This document shows, in pieces, positions 30,421-41,377 of a stretch of DNA of 64,000 bases (position 1 is the first letter of the stretch; every line of letters begins with the position of its first letter). Both the position numbers and the translations under genes were made by a program. The notes beneath the pieces are model-generated. The model was not told where the DNA came from and made no database searches. It worked only from the letters and a program-made list of their open reading frames with translations. The stretch is taken from NCBI RefSeq assembly GCF_009729055.1, contig NZ_CP045484.1, positions 2,428,872 through 2,492,871 of the forward strand, written 5' to 3'. This DNA comes from Sulfurisphaera ohwakuensis. GTDB lineage: Archaea; Thermoproteota; Thermoprotei_A; Sulfolobales; Sulfolobaceae.

Positions 30421-31272
30421 ATGGAAGAGTTACAACTTGACAAACTTTTATCAGAAGAGAACTTATCAACATTAAATAAACTACTTTCAATTTTTTCTGA
30501 AGCAGAAAATAAATATGGTTTACTTTCATTGGTTGAAGGTGCTGTTAGTGATGAAGAATTAATAGGAAAGGTACTAAATAGTGTGGTTACTGATACTACC
30601 CTAAATCTATTGCAGAAATGGAATAACATAACTAAAATGTTAGAAACTTTAAGCGATGAAGAAACGCTAGGAACTTTTTTGCAGACACTTGATTTAATGA
30701 AACTTCTTAACAAGAGTGGGATATTAGATCCTATAAAAGGGATTTTACAAGATGAAGAAACGCTAGGAAAAGTGATGTCAGCATTAGTTAATGATAATAC
30801 GCTTAATTTACTCAGTAATTGGAATAACTTATTAAAACTTCTTGAGGTAGTTTCTAGGGAAGATGTAATAAATAACGTAAGTGAATTGATGGACTTATAT
30901 AACAAGTTAAAGTCTCTCGGATTAATAGATGTTTTGAAGGGAATTGCTGAAGATGAAGATACTATTGGTAAAGTTATGAATGGAATAGTTAATGATTTTA
31001 CAATGAATCTTTTAGCTCATTGGAATGAGATTATTAATGACCTAAGTAAATTTGACTTAACTAACTTTAAGTACTATACTCTTTTAATTAACGAAACTGG
31101 TGAAGCATTAAAAGAAGAAAAAATAGAAAGGATTACGCATTGGTGGCAATTTCTAGGACTATTAAAAGATCCAGAAATTCAAGTAGGTTTAGGGGTTGTA
31201 ATTGCAGTATTAAGACATATAGGAAAATACCATATGAAATATATTGATCAAAATCATTCTACTACTTCATAA
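30421..31272 (+). CDS. DUF1641 protein with three internal repeats, partner of SQR
   Basis: The 283-residue acidic, alpha-helical protein has about three tandem units of roughly 70 residues of the form (D)EETLGKVMSALVNDNTLNLL.NWN (around residues 42-75, 110-140 and 180-212). It ends in the DUF1641 signature LLKDPEIQVGLGVVIAVLRHIGKY (in part KDPEIQVGLGVVIAVLRHIG). It starts three bases after sqr, so they are one operon. DUF1641 genes are often next to SQR or formate dehydrogenase-like genes; the function is unknown. A membrane-adaptor role is a guess from the hydrophobic end segment. Confidence 0.75.
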   Translation: MEELQLDKLLSEENLSTLNKLLSIFSEAENKYGLLSLVEGAVSDEELIGKVLNSVVTDTTLNLLQKWNNITKMLETLSDEETLGTFLQTLDLMKLLNKSGILDPIKGILQDEETLGKVMSALVNDNTLNLLSNWNNLLKLLEVVSREDVINNVSELMDLYNKLKSLGLIDVLKGIAEDEDTIGKVMNGIVNDFTMNLLAHWNEIINDLSKFDLTNFKYYTLLINETGEALKEEKIERITHWWQFLGLLKDPEIQVGLGVVIAVLRHIGKYHMKYIDQNHSTTS

Positions 31273-31838
31273 TCTTTTTATAACAAATTCAAAGTGTTAT
31301 AAATCTGGTTAAAAAGTAATGAATTTTATAATCTTTTTACGATTTTAATTATACTTAGTCAATCATACTGACTTATACCTTTCTACACTATAGTCATATA
31401 AAAAGGAACTTAAAAACTGGTCTAAAAATTAGGACTTAGGTCCAACCTTATATGTGTATTACATAATCTACCTCTTAAAAAGAATATTTGGCTGTTAACA
31501 ATATTTGCCTCATCTGTTAACAACCTTGAATTAAAGTATTGATTAGTTTATGTGTTCTGAAAGTTCTTCTAGAGGTATGGAAAATTAAGTAAGAACAATA
31601 CATTAGAGGCTGAAATAACTGTTGGGGTTGATTTAAATCGTATCGCCTAGGATGTGAAAATTGTTGTTCTGATTGATAATCCTAATATATTAATTGGAAC
31701 TTAATCTATCAAAAACGAAGAATTTATCAGATAAATTTATAGTGTAGATAGCATCTATACTAAGTTATAAACTCTCTTTTTCCCTATAAGACACTATAAA
31801 AACCATATTTTATATTGAGAGAATTTACTTTTTAATAA
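31273..31838. other. AT-rich intergenic region with a possible gene remnant
   Basis: No intact gene. A short frame around 31604-31711 resembles part of a RuvC-like transposon protein and is listed separately. The rest is A/T-rich sequence without recognisable structure. Confidence 0.4.
31604..31711 (+). pseudogene. Possible decayed TnpB-like fragment
   Basis: One frame reads EAEITVGVDLNRIA, then a stop, then DVKIVVLIDNPNILIGT and another stop. The first block has the look of a RuvC-I strand (hydrophobic-GVDLN). The frame is broken by stops and no other TnpB motif is visible nearby. A weak call that could be chance. Confidence 0.25.
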
Positions 31839-32714
31839 TTAGGTCCATGGTCGCATAGACTTCAACGCACTAATAAACTTATCTAGAAGATAATTTCTCT
31901 CCCTAAAATGATTATCTATCGCCTTCCAATCTTCTTCAGACAGCCTCCAGCCCATTGCTCCTGCGTTTTCTTCTACATGATTTGTCTTAGATGCTTTCAC
32001 TATAGGTACTAGATTATTACGCGATATGTACCAATTTAATGCTACTTGAGTAGCAGTTTTATTATATTTCTTACCTATATTGGCAAGGAATTCATTTTTA
32101 GATAATATTCCGTTTTCTAGTGGAGTGTAAGCCATGTACATTAAATCATTTCTCTCAGCATAAGCTAAAACACTTCTTTCATCTCTTCTGTCTAATAGAC
32201 TGTAATGATTTTGAATAGCTACCAACTCATATTTGCTTAAGCATTGTTTGGCACTTTCTATTCCTTTTACGTCAAAATTACTTAAACCAAAAAATCTTAT
32301 TATACCATCATCGACTAACTTTTCAAAAGCTTTCATAGTTTGGCATATTGGAACTCTCGGTGGAGCATGTAATAAGTAAAGATCTACATATGTTCCTAAT
32401 CTTTTTGAACTATTCTTAGCAGATTTTAAGACCTTTTCATAATTAGCGTGGCTAGGCCATACTTTAGATACTATAAATAATTGCTCTCTATCAAAACTTC
32501 TTATTGCTTGGCCAACAAGTTCCTCAGCATGGCCATTACCGTACATTTCTGCCGTGTCAATTAAAGTTATACCTAACTCTATTGCCCTTTTTATAATACT
32601 TATCCATTCATTATCCTTATCGTGAGAAGCATACCAGTAGCCCCCACCAATTCGCCATGTTCCAAACGCTAGCGATGATACTGTAAAATATTTAAATTTT
32701 TTCACATCATACAT
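31839..32714 (-). CDS. Aldo/keto reductase
   Basis: The 291-residue (beta/alpha)8 protein has the four family catalytic residues: Asp53 and Tyr58 (DTAEMYGNG), Lys84 (IVSKVW) and His116 (YLLHAPP). FGLSNFD and the C-terminal IVKASKTNHVEENAGA provide the usual NADPH-phosphate-binding region. It reduces aldehydes or ketones with NAD(P)H; the substrate is unknown. It stands alone, with large non-coding gaps on both sides. Confidence 0.88.
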   Translation of the reverse strand: MYDVKKFKYFTVSSLAFGTWRIGGGYWYASHDKDNEWISIIKRAIELGITLIDTAEMYGNGHAEELVGQAIRSFDREQLFIVSKVWPSHANYEKVLKSAKNSSKRLGTYVDLYLLHAPPRVPICQTMKAFEKLVDDGIIRFFGLSNFDVKGIESAKQCLSKYELVAIQNHYSLLDRRDERSVLAYAERNDLMYMAYTPLENGILSKNEFLANIGKKYNKTATQVALNWYISRNNLVPIVKASKTNHVEENAGAMGWRLSEEDWKAIDNHFRERNYLLDKFISALKSMRPWT

Positions 32715-33183
32715 TAATAAATATATTATAGGTAGACTATAAAAAGTATAGTTTATAAAGTGCGATGTAATACAATGGCTCCTTGAAATTATACGAATAT
32801 TTTAAGAATCAGAATACGCAAGGAATATTAGCCTGCATCAAATCTCACTTTCATCCCTATTAAACGGAGTAAAGTGCATATAATTAATTTATCTTAAACT
32901 TTCGCTTAGATGTTTTTACTTAATTATGAAATTTTCATATCTTATTAACGTGAAATTTTTATATAATCTATCAAATTTTATTATTCCTAGTAAAATTGAT
33001 ATTAATAAATTACGTTACTCCGCATAAGCTAAGAATTTCAGAATGTACAATAGAATTTAGCTTAGACTAGAGAGTCTGTAACTTAATAATTGATTAAACT
33101 TTATGAGTAAAGTGATATAATCTATAAAATAATTTTAAACTTCTAAGAGCATAAATAAATTAGAAGTATTAAAAAACAATTTT
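32715..33183. other. AT-rich intergenic region
   Basis: The left part holds the promoter of the aldo/keto reductase. I see no frame, repeat or structure worth a call in the rest. Confidence 0.4.
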
Positions 33184-35242
33184 TTATATAACAATCCATG
33201 GGTCTATTGGTGTTACGTTAAACTTTTTCTTGGCCGCTTTTTCAAGGGCTATAAATATTGCTGGTAAGGCTCCAGTAGTTCCAGCTTCACCTACTCCTCT
33301 ACTTCCAGATAGTAGTTGAGAGGGATACTCTACGTAGTCTTGATTTATCTTTAGCGGTGCTTCAAGAGTAGTGGGTACTCCACAATCTGCTATTGAAGCA
33401 CATAATGGAATTCCTCTTTCATCATATCTCATTGCTTCAATTATAACCTGGGAAGCTCCTTGTAGAATTCCTCCAATAATTTGACCTTCAATTTCTTCTT
33501 TATTAAGAACTTTGCCAACATCGTCTACTGCATAATAATCTATAACTTTAGCGAAGCCTGTCTCCTTATCTAGATCTACAACTGCTACATGAGCACCAGG
33601 AGCAAAAATATCATCGGCCTTGTAAAATATCTCAGCACTTACTCCTTCATATTTTATTAAATCTTCTTTGTTTAGCGACTCTTTACCTAGTTTTTTCAAT
33701 AATTCTTCAGCAGCTGCGATTACTGCTGACCCTCCTATTGTTCCTGCTCTAGATCCAAAACTCCCTATGCCCTCTTTTACGGTTTCAGTACTCCCTGTAA
33801 CTACTTCTATCATACTCTCATCTATTCCTAAAGTTTGTGAGGCTAATTTTTTAAACGTACTACTATAAGCTTGACCATGAGGTCCCAAACCTAGACTAAA
33901 GTAAACTTTACCGTTCTTAATTTCAACTTTGGCCCCCTCACCTGGTGATGTTCTTACTATCTCTGTAAATACTACTAAAGATACCCCTTTATCTTTATAT
34001 TCTTCTTTTGCCTTCCTATAATGTTTTTCAGCTTTATCTAAAACTTCATGATATCCTGCTGGGTCTAATCTATTACCTAGAGGTGTTATATAACCTTTAT
34101 CATCGACAAGGTTCTTCCTCCTTATCTCTACTGGATCCATTCCTAATTCCTCAGCCAAATCCTCAACTAAAGTTTCATGAATTAGTGCCGCTTCTGGTCT
34201 TCCAGCACCTCTATAGAATCCCATAGGTGGTGTATTAGTAAACACTGACATAGCTCTAATTGAAGCAAACTTTAATTTATAAGGTCCATTAGATAACCTT
34301 GCTACAAACAATGATGTAAAGAAATTTAAACCGTAATCGTAAGCACCTATGTTAGCTACTACTGTTCCTTCAATCCCTAATATTTCTCCATCTTTCGTAG
34401 CATATAACTTCATATCAGAAACTTCTCCTCTACCTAGTGATTGAGTATTTACTAACATTTCACTTCTGGTCTCAATCCATTTAATAGGTCTACCTAATTT
34501 TAACGAAGCTATTGCCGCTAATACATATTCTGGGTAACCTCCACTTTTATTACCAAATCCGCCTCCTACATTAGGTGGAGAGTAAACTCTAATTTTCTCT
34601 GGAGGTATACCTAGCACTTCTCTCAAATCATTTCTTACTCCAAAAGGAGCTTGCGTAGAAACATATACGTTTAATACATCATTATCCCACCAACAGATTA
34701 TTCCTTTAGGTTCCATTGGGTTTGAAACAATTCTGTGTTGTTTTATTTTTCTTCTGACTATTACGTCCGCCTTACTCTTAAGGGATAGATCCCCTCCTTC
34801 TAAAAGCTGATCTATTGAGATATTACTCCTTAATCCTGGATGTATAGGTTCTTCTTTTAATGATTCTTCTACGTCCACTATTGGTTTAAGTTCTTCGTAA
34901 TCTATCGAAACTTCTTCTGCTACATCCTCAGTTTCATATCTGTCCTCAACAACAAATGCTAAAAACTGGCTGTCCGACAAAGTTAACCCTACCATCAGCT
35001 AATACGGGCATTCTAGCTACTTGTGAAGTTCTAGCTAGATCCGGAAATAGCCTTGCTGGCATATAGGCTTTAACGTCATCCCACGTTAAGGTCAATAATG
35101 CGTGTTGTGGTTTAGATATACTTTTTATTATACCTCTAGCTATTGGTGATCTAACAACGTGAAGATATGCAACGTTTTTAGGATTAATATCATCTATATA
35201 AGTGGATTTACCAGTTATTATTGGTAAATGCTCTTGAAGCAT
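33184..35242 (-). pseudogene. Second molybdopterin-binding subunit (xanthine dehydrogenase family), frameshifted
   Basis: Two overlapping frames make one protein. The first (35242 downward, MLQEHLPIITGKSTYIDDI) runs to VNFVGQPV, then goes out of frame. The second resumes [14 protein letters not shown] and continues to the end. Skipping one base in a run of five A on the plus strand (34961-34965; T5 in the gene) joins them into about 685 residues. The second part keeps [33 protein letters not shown] and [12 protein letters not shown] with its Glu. A sequencing error, a real mutation or slippage at T5 could each explain it. Shorter than the 730-residue paralogue at 26904. Confidence 0.8.
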
Positions 35243-35550
35243 AAAAGTTAGTATGCAAACGAATTAAAAAGCCTTCTTCACTAAAAGTTAATCTTTAATT
35301 ATAATGGAGGCTGAAGATAAGATTTTCAGTAGGTTATTACGATTGTAAATTCAGGTTGTTAGAGTCATAGCATATGGTGTCTCTTATGTGAAACTAATTT
35401 TTCCGAAGTAACGGTTTAGTAGTCTATTCGCTATAAGAAAATAATTTATACTAGAATGACTACACACTCATGCACTCTTAAAGAAATTAAAGCTAACTTT
35501 AAATATGAATTGCATTATTGTTTACACTTTAACATCTAAAGTTAGTTCCA
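35243..35550. other. AT-rich intergenic region
   Basis: About 300 bases between two minus-strand genes. It should hold the promoter of the molybdopterin subunit gene; nothing else is recognised. Confidence 0.4.
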
Positions 35551-36606
35551 TTAACATCTTAAATCAGAGATTTCTCCCAATAATTTGTCTGCAATTATAT
35601 ATTCTTTATCCTCCTTGATTAGAAAGGAGTATTCTAATAAATTATTCACGATATCTCTCACTGTTCCGTCATTTATTTCCCTACCTTCTAAAGCTTCCAG
35701 AGAGTTTTTAATATCCTTCCATCTACATCCTTCCTTACATGTTTCTATAACTTTCACATACCTTCTCTTATCTCTTCCTCCCTCTTTTAGGAAATTACAA
35801 AACTCCCTGGAAAGGAGTTTTTTAGCGTACTTTTTGGTATTGACTATTGCCTTCTCCTCATCTTTAGTTTTTATATAAACGTAACCAAAATAAGTTAGCC
35901 ATCCAGGATTTCCTCCTAGAATGTCGTATACCCTCTCTTTATCTTCGAAATTTATCCTTTGTTCTCTAAATCCTTCTTCCAAAAATCTTATTGCAGTTTC
36001 CTTATCAAAAGGTTTTATATTAATTTCTATGTGAGTTCTTCCGAAAAGTGGAGATTCTTCGTCTTGGAGTTTTAAAAATTTATCCTTTACTCTTACTTCA
36101 GACCCGGTTATTATGAAGTTGAGTTTCTTTAAATTATCAAAAGCATAGGCTATTGAATAGAGGACGTTATAGCCTTTAAGCTTTATCAATTCTTGTGCTT
36201 CATCAATTACTATATATACTGTTTTACCTTTTTCTTCACCCCAATCATTTAGAGAGGAGAAGATATCTGAAAGTTCCACTTTATCTCTTCCCCAACTAAA
36301 ATTTACCGAAATCCCCATGATTTGTACTCCTCGTATCTGGAGATGTGATATGAGATCTCTATTTTTCTTTACAATTCTATTTATCTCCTTTTCCAATACT
36401 TGAATAAAATCCTTATATACAATATATTCCTTATTTTCAAATCTTCTCATATCAAGGAAAATATAAGTAACTTTTTCCTCATTTAAAACAGATCTAACCA
36501 AAGATGTTTTTCCAGTTCTCCTTAATCCCATTATAACAATTAAAGGAGAGTCTAGTGAATTTTTAAGTAATGAGATTTCATTTTCTCTGTCAAAGATATC
36601 TTTCAA
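35551..36606 (-). CDS. Archaeal AAA-type ATPase (Arch_ATPase family)
   Basis: The 351-residue protein starts with a bait segment (FDRENEISLLKNSLDSPLIVIMG) and Walker A GLRRTGKTS (about 27-35). Walker B is VYIVIDEAQEL, sensor-like residues follow (FIITGSEVRV), and the C-terminal region (about 260-345) looks like a winged helix. These STAND-like ATPases are common in Sulfolobales in many copies, with unknown targets. No clear partner gene is adjacent. Confidence 0.85.
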   Translation of the reverse strand: MKDIFDRENEISLLKNSLDSPLIVIMGLRRTGKTSLVRSVLNEEKVTYIFLDMRRFENKEYIVYKDFIQVLEKEINRIVKKNRDLISHLQIRGVQIMGISVNFSWGRDKVELSDIFSSLNDWGEEKGKTVYIVIDEAQELIKLKGYNVLYSIAYAFDNLKKLNFIITGSEVRVKDKFLKLQDEESPLFGRTHIEINIKPFDKETAIRFLEEGFREQRINFEDKERVYDILGGNPGWLTYFGYVYIKTKDEEKAIVNTKKYAKKLLSREFCNFLKEGGRDKRRYVKVIETCKEGCRWKDIKNSLEALEGREINDGTVRDIVNNLLEYSFLIKEDKEYIIADKLLGEISDLRC

Positions 36607-37174
36607 ATTATCTTTAGGTCTAGGATCAAATAACGTTTTACTTACCCCCTAGCAAGTAACTTACCATCTCCCAAGTTTATAAATATTTCTCTAATGCAGG
36701 AGGACAGTGTATCAGAAATTTTAACGCTCACCACGTCGAGAACTTACTTTTTTATACAATTAGTTAAATTTTCTTGTAATGCTAAAAATATGATAAAAGA
36801 TTTCTACTTATAGTATCATGAGATGGTAATTTCCCTTATATAATTTTGCTATTAATCTGTAGATCTTTTTTATAATTTCAAAATTCGAATAAGAATCAAG
36901 ATTAATAATTATTATATAACTTTATAATTATGTAGGTTAAGGAAGATACTAAGTCCACATTTTCCCTTTTATAAATCCATTTTCTAGATGTTAAATTATC
37001 TCAAGTGAAATTTTGCATTTTAGTATGGCAATTTTAGGGCTACAATTCTACTTTACTAAATTAGAAGAAGTAGTTAAACTTAAAGAAAGTTACTTAATAT
37101 TTTGTTTTTGCTAATATTGGGTATAAAATCGCTATTATGGAAAAATTTATAAAGGTAAAAGTATATTACTAAGC
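36607..37174. other. Intergenic region with the promoter of the S53 protease gene
   Basis: Largely A/T-rich. AATTTATAAA at 37143-37152 is a good TATA box about 27 bases before the ATG at 37175. No gene or stable repeat recognised in the remainder. Confidence 0.5.
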
Positions 37175-40100
37175 ATGCAAAATAAGGCGTTATTTCTATC
37201 CCTCCTTTTCATATTATCAATCCTAACTCCACTATTAACGGTAACACAAACAGAATATATTCCTCCAACTCAATTAAATGGCTTTCATAAAATAGGGAGT
37301 TTACCTAGTAATGAAAAAGTAATATTTACAGTATATATTCCCCTTAAGAACTTAGGGCTTTTATATTACTACGCTTATGCTGTTTCAAACCCCTCATCGC
37401 CACTATATCATCACTTCTTAAATAAGACACAGATCGAAAGACTATTTTATCCTACTACAGAATATGAACATGTTTTACAGTATCTAAAGGAGAATGATTT
37501 TAATATACTATTTACCGCTTCAGATTCAGTAATTGTAGCTGAAGGAAGTGTAGCTCAAATTGAAAACACACTTGGTGTAAATTATGCAGTGTATTCTAAC
37601 GGTTCACTTACATATTATACCGTTTATGGAGTTCCTAAACTACCAGTATATGTAGTATCTAATAATTTAACCACTATATTCTTTAATCATCCAACGACTT
37701 TAATAACTCAGAAAAACCTAGAAAAATTCTATCAAACTGTTAATCAAACATTTTCAATTGAAGCATACTGGCCAACAGCATTACAAAAAGTGTACAATTT
37801 AACTTTCTTGTTTAATAATGGTTATAAGGGGCAAAACTACACTATTGGAATTTTGGACTTTTATGGCGATCCTTACATAGCACAGCAATTAGCATATTTC
37901 GATAAAATAACTGGGTTACCAAATCCACCAAACTTCACAATAGTTCCCATTGGTCCTTATAATCCGAACCTCGGAATATTAACTGGTTGGGCTGGAGAAA
38001 TTAGTTTAGATGTTGAAATTGCACACACAATGGCTCCTGAAGCAAATATAACCTTGTATATTGCCAATCCCAATTTACCTTTATCATCGGTAATTGCTTA
38101 CATAGTTTCACAAGATAAAGTTGATGTACTTTCTCAAAGCTTTAGTATACCAGAATCGTCCTTCTCCTCATTTTTCAATGGTGAACTATTTTACTCATGT
38201 GTAGTCTTAACTGATGAATACTATGCCATGGGTGTTACAGAAGGGATAACATTCCTAGCAAGTAGTGGTGATGCTGGAGGAAGTGGTTATAGTAATGGAC
38301 CTATTGGCACGGTAGGGTATCCTTCAGTATCTCCTTATGTAATAGCAGTAGGAGGTACAACAACATACATACAATTCCCTAATGGTTCATATTATCAAAC
38401 AGCTTGGTCAAATTACGGATTCGTTCCAAACTTCGTAAATTACGGTGGTTCTACGGGTGGAATAAGTATTGTTGAGCCTAAACCTTGGTATCAATCTAGC
38501 TTATCTACACCCGTAACATATCCAAACGGAAGAGAAATTCCAGATGTTTCTGCAAATGCAGATGTATTTCCAGGGATTTATATTGTATGCTCTGGTAATG
38601 TAACTGTAATTACTGGAGGAACAAGTGAAGCTTCACCATTAACTGCTGGTGCTTTAGTCACTGTTATGAGTTATCTCCACAAAAAATTAGGTCTAATTAC
38701 TCCAACGCTTTATATGATTGCTGAAAATTCTTCCTTATATAATAAAGTGTTCTATCCAATAACTTTTGGCTACAATATACCATGGACTACAAGTTATGGT
38801 TACAACTTAGTCACAGGTTGGGGAACGATAAACTTCGGTGAATTGGCAACTACTTTACAAACACTTAAACCATCGCCAAGCTTATCGATAGTTGTTAACG
38901 TTTATAATACTACTGGTGAAACTCCAGAAGAGTTCTTCCCTGGAGAAGAGATGTTGATTACTGCAAATATTACTTATAGTGATGTTTCAGTAACTTCTGG
39001 AACCTTCTTTGCTACTATAGAATCTGTATATGGTAATACAACAACTGTTGAATTAGCATATAATCCTACATCAAAAGAATGGACAGCAACAGTAACTCTA
39101 CCATCAACAGCTATTGGTGTTATATTTGTTTATGTTTACGGCTCATCAGATGGAATTAAAGGATTAGGATATTATGAAACATTCTCTGGGTATTATGTAC
39201 AGTTCCTAAATCCAGTTACTAGTGTACCTTTTGATAGTAATGTGACTCCAGTGATAGAGGCTGAAATATGTAACGTCTATGGAGTTCCAGCCCCTACTAC
39301 TCAGTCTTTTACCCTTACCTTATACAGTTATAATATTACGACAAATTTGTTTGCAGATGTAGGCGGAGTAACGTTAACTTATAATCCTCATATAGGAGCC
39401 TGGGTGGGAATACTATCATCTTTACCTTCTGGAGTAATCTTGGCTGAAGCTAATGGCGCTTATGGTTTTGATGCCTTTATGAATGGAATATATCTACAAA
39501 CAATGTTTATATTACCAGATGTAATAGTTGAACCAGGTGCGGTTGGAGGAGGGCAAGCTGTAGTTATTGAAGGTCTGCCAGAGCCACCATTATCAGTAGC
39601 ATTAACTAATCCTTTAACTTATAATGATATACTGTACGGTTCTAATATAACTGCAAAGTTGATAAGTCCAAGCGGCGAAGTGGTCAGTGAAGCTAGAGTA
39701 TTATTTAACCCAACAATTGATGCCTACGAAGGTTACTTACCAGTACCTAAAAATGTTCAAGCGGGAGTTTATACGATAATTCTTAATGCGGTTTATGACT
39801 CATATACATTAGGAGAATATATAACTGGGCAGTTTTATGGTCAAATATATGTCTCGCCGGCGTATAATGTTCCACAAATAGAAACCGTAAGATATACTTA
39901 CGGAGGAGAGACGATTAATATTTACGCTAATATAACATATCCAAACGGAACTGAAGTGAAATTTGGAATGTACTCTGCTGATGTTTATCCAACTATATTA
40001 TCTAGTGAGTATTCTACTATAAGTAACTTAATTCAAATACCATTATGGTATAATCCCTCACTAGGCTTATGGGTAGGTAATGTAACTTTACCATCATCAT

Positions 40101-41044
40101 ACTCTTTAGGTAATCTGACTTACTTTGCTACAACTTACTTTGGAGTACCATTCGATATTCTAGTCACTGGAGTATCCGCCGATGGAATCCCGACAACAAC
40201 AAATATATCTGCTGAACATACATTCTATGTTTTACCATATACTCAAATTAAAGGAAAAACGATTGATCTTGGACAAACTTATAACGCTTACCTTGTTGAT
40301 GATACAATAGAAGGAAATGTTACCTTAATGAATGATATACTCTTTAATGATACAATAGAAGGTCATGTAACTATTATAAACTCTAATGTCTCATTAGTTT
40401 ATGTTAAGGATAGTAGTATAACTATCGTATCCTCCACGGTTAATAGTATATACGCTTATAGCTCTAATGTCTCATTAGTTGGGACTACTGCAGAATTTTT
40501 GAACTTAAGTTCAACCAAACTTACTCTAATTAACTCGAAAGTGATCAGTATAACACCCTCATTACCACTTATAACAATTACATCACCTAAACCAAATTCA
40601 AACGTAACCGGTACAATTACAATATCTTACACAATTACTGGAACGGATATATCTGAAGTTGAAATACTGTTAAACGGTCAATTAGTAAAAACATTTGTGC
40701 CATCTACATCGCCTATAATAGGCAATTACTCAATAAATACCGCTATGTATCCAGATGGGACATATAACATTACTGTCGTAGCTGTACAAAATGACGGTCT
40801 ATCAAACAGTTCATCAGTAATGGTTAATTTCGCAAATCAGTTATCATCACTAAGTGCAGCGTTAAGTAATAATGTGAACTCGATTAATTCTCACATATCT
40901 TCACTAGGAAATACTTTAAGCAGTGATGTCAGCACACTAAATAATAATATAAGTAGTGCAAAGACTTATGCACTAATTGGTATCGTATTAGCTATAATAG
41001 GTATAATAGTTGGTATTGTAGCGTTAGTAATGAGAAGAAGGTAA
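37175..41044 (+). CDS. S53 (sedolisin/kumamolisin) acid protease with stalk and membrane anchor
   Basis: The 1289-residue secreted protein has a signal peptide (1-24) and a pro-kumamolisin activation domain (about 45-170). The S53 catalytic domain (about 195-570) has Glu275 and Asp279 (GEISLDVE), oxyanion Asp366 (SSGDAGG) and Ser484 (GGTSEASP). Several beta domains follow (about 580-1050) and a beta-helix-like repeat region (DDTIEGNVTLMNDILFNDTIEG, about 1045-1130). Near the end an Asn/Ser-rich coiled coil (LSAALSNNVNSINSHISSLGN, about 1225-1260) precedes a membrane helix and RRR. S53 enzymes work at acid pH, so it fits the outer surface of a thermoacidophile. Confidence 0.9.
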   Translation: MQNKALFLSLLFILSILTPLLTVTQTEYIPPTQLNGFHKIGSLPSNEKVIFTVYIPLKNLGLLYYYAYAVSNPSSPLYHHFLNKTQIERLFYPTTEYEHVLQYLKENDFNILFTASDSVIVAEGSVAQIENTLGVNYAVYSNGSLTYYTVYGVPKLPVYVVSNNLTTIFFNHPTTLITQKNLEKFYQTVNQTFSIEAYWPTALQKVYNLTFLFNNGYKGQNYTIGILDFYGDPYIAQQLAYFDKITGLPNPPNFTIVPIGPYNPNLGILTGWAGEISLDVEIAHTMAPEANITLYIANPNLPLSSVIAYIVSQDKVDVLSQSFSIPESSFSSFFNGELFYSCVVLTDEYYAMGVTEGITFLASSGDAGGSGYSNGPIGTVGYPSVSPYVIAVGGTTTYIQFPNGSYYQTAWSNYGFVPNFVNYGGSTGGISIVEPKPWYQSSLSTPVTYPNGREIPDVSANADVFPGIYIVCSGNVTVITGGTSEASPLTAGALVTVMSYLHKKLGLITPTLYMIAENSSLYNKVFYPITFGYNIPWTTSYGYNLVTGWGTINFGELATTLQTLKPSPSLSIVVNVYNTTGETPEEFFPGEEMLITANITYSDVSVTSGTFFATIESVYGNTTTVELAYNPTSKEWTATVTLPSTAIGVIFVYVYGSSDGIKGLGYYETFSGYYVQFLNPVTSVPFDSNVTPVIEAEICNVYGVPAPTTQSFTLTLYSYNITTNLFADVGGVTLTYNPHIGAWVGILSSLPSGVILAEANGAYGFDAFMNGIYLQTMFILPDVIVEPGAVGGGQAVVIEGLPEPPLSVALTNPLTYNDILYGSNITAKLISPSGEVVSEARVLFNPTIDAYEGYLPVPKNVQAGVYTIILNAVYDSYTLGEYITGQFYGQIYVSPAYNVPQIETVRYTYGGETINIYANITYPNGTEVKFGMYSADVYPTILSSEYSTISNLIQIPLWYNPSLGLWVGNVTLPSSYSLGNLTYFATTYFGVPFDILVTGVSADGIPTTTNISAEHTFYVLPYTQIKGKTIDLGQTYNAYLVDDTIEGNVTLMNDILFNDTIEGHVTIINSNVSLVYVKDSSITIVSSTVNSIYAYSSNVSLVGTTAEFLNLSSTKLTLINSKVISITPSLPLITITSPKPNSNVTGTITISYTITGTDISEVEILLNGQLVKTFVPSTSPIIGNYSINTAMYPDGTYNITVVAVQNDGLSNSSSVMVNFANQLSSLSAALSNNVNSINSHISSLGNTLSSDVSTLNNNISSAKTYALIGIVLAIIGIIVGIVALVMRRR

Positions 41045-41377
41045 AATAATTTTCTTTTTCTTTCTCCTTAAATATTCATTGTAGATATATAATAGTCATC
41101 TGAATAGTAAGCTCTCAACCAAGAAAATTTTACTTAATAATAATTAAGAATTTATCTTTAGTGATTCCATGATAGCTAATTTACACAAACTTAGAATACA
41201 AATTATTATTTCTGAAGAACTACATATGTATTTCTAAAAAAGCCTAATACTCAGATTGCTATATTCTTCCTTAATAAGACTTGGATTTTGTAGATATAAA
41301 ATTTCATTTGGTAGTTTTTTTACATTTAAGTAAATATTTAAAAACTTAATATTAAATGTTTCCCCATTTATAGTATT
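41045..41377. other. Intergenic region between convergent genes
   Basis: Between the 3' ends of the protease and the nucleotidyltransferase gene. T-rich runs just after the protease stop (41049-41066) could terminate transcription. No coding signal seen. Confidence 0.4.

Noticed and set aside
32855-32875. Possible CRISPR-like short repeat unit
   Set aside because: A short motif was examined here because of its G-rich centre, but no second copy at a regular spacing exists in the window.
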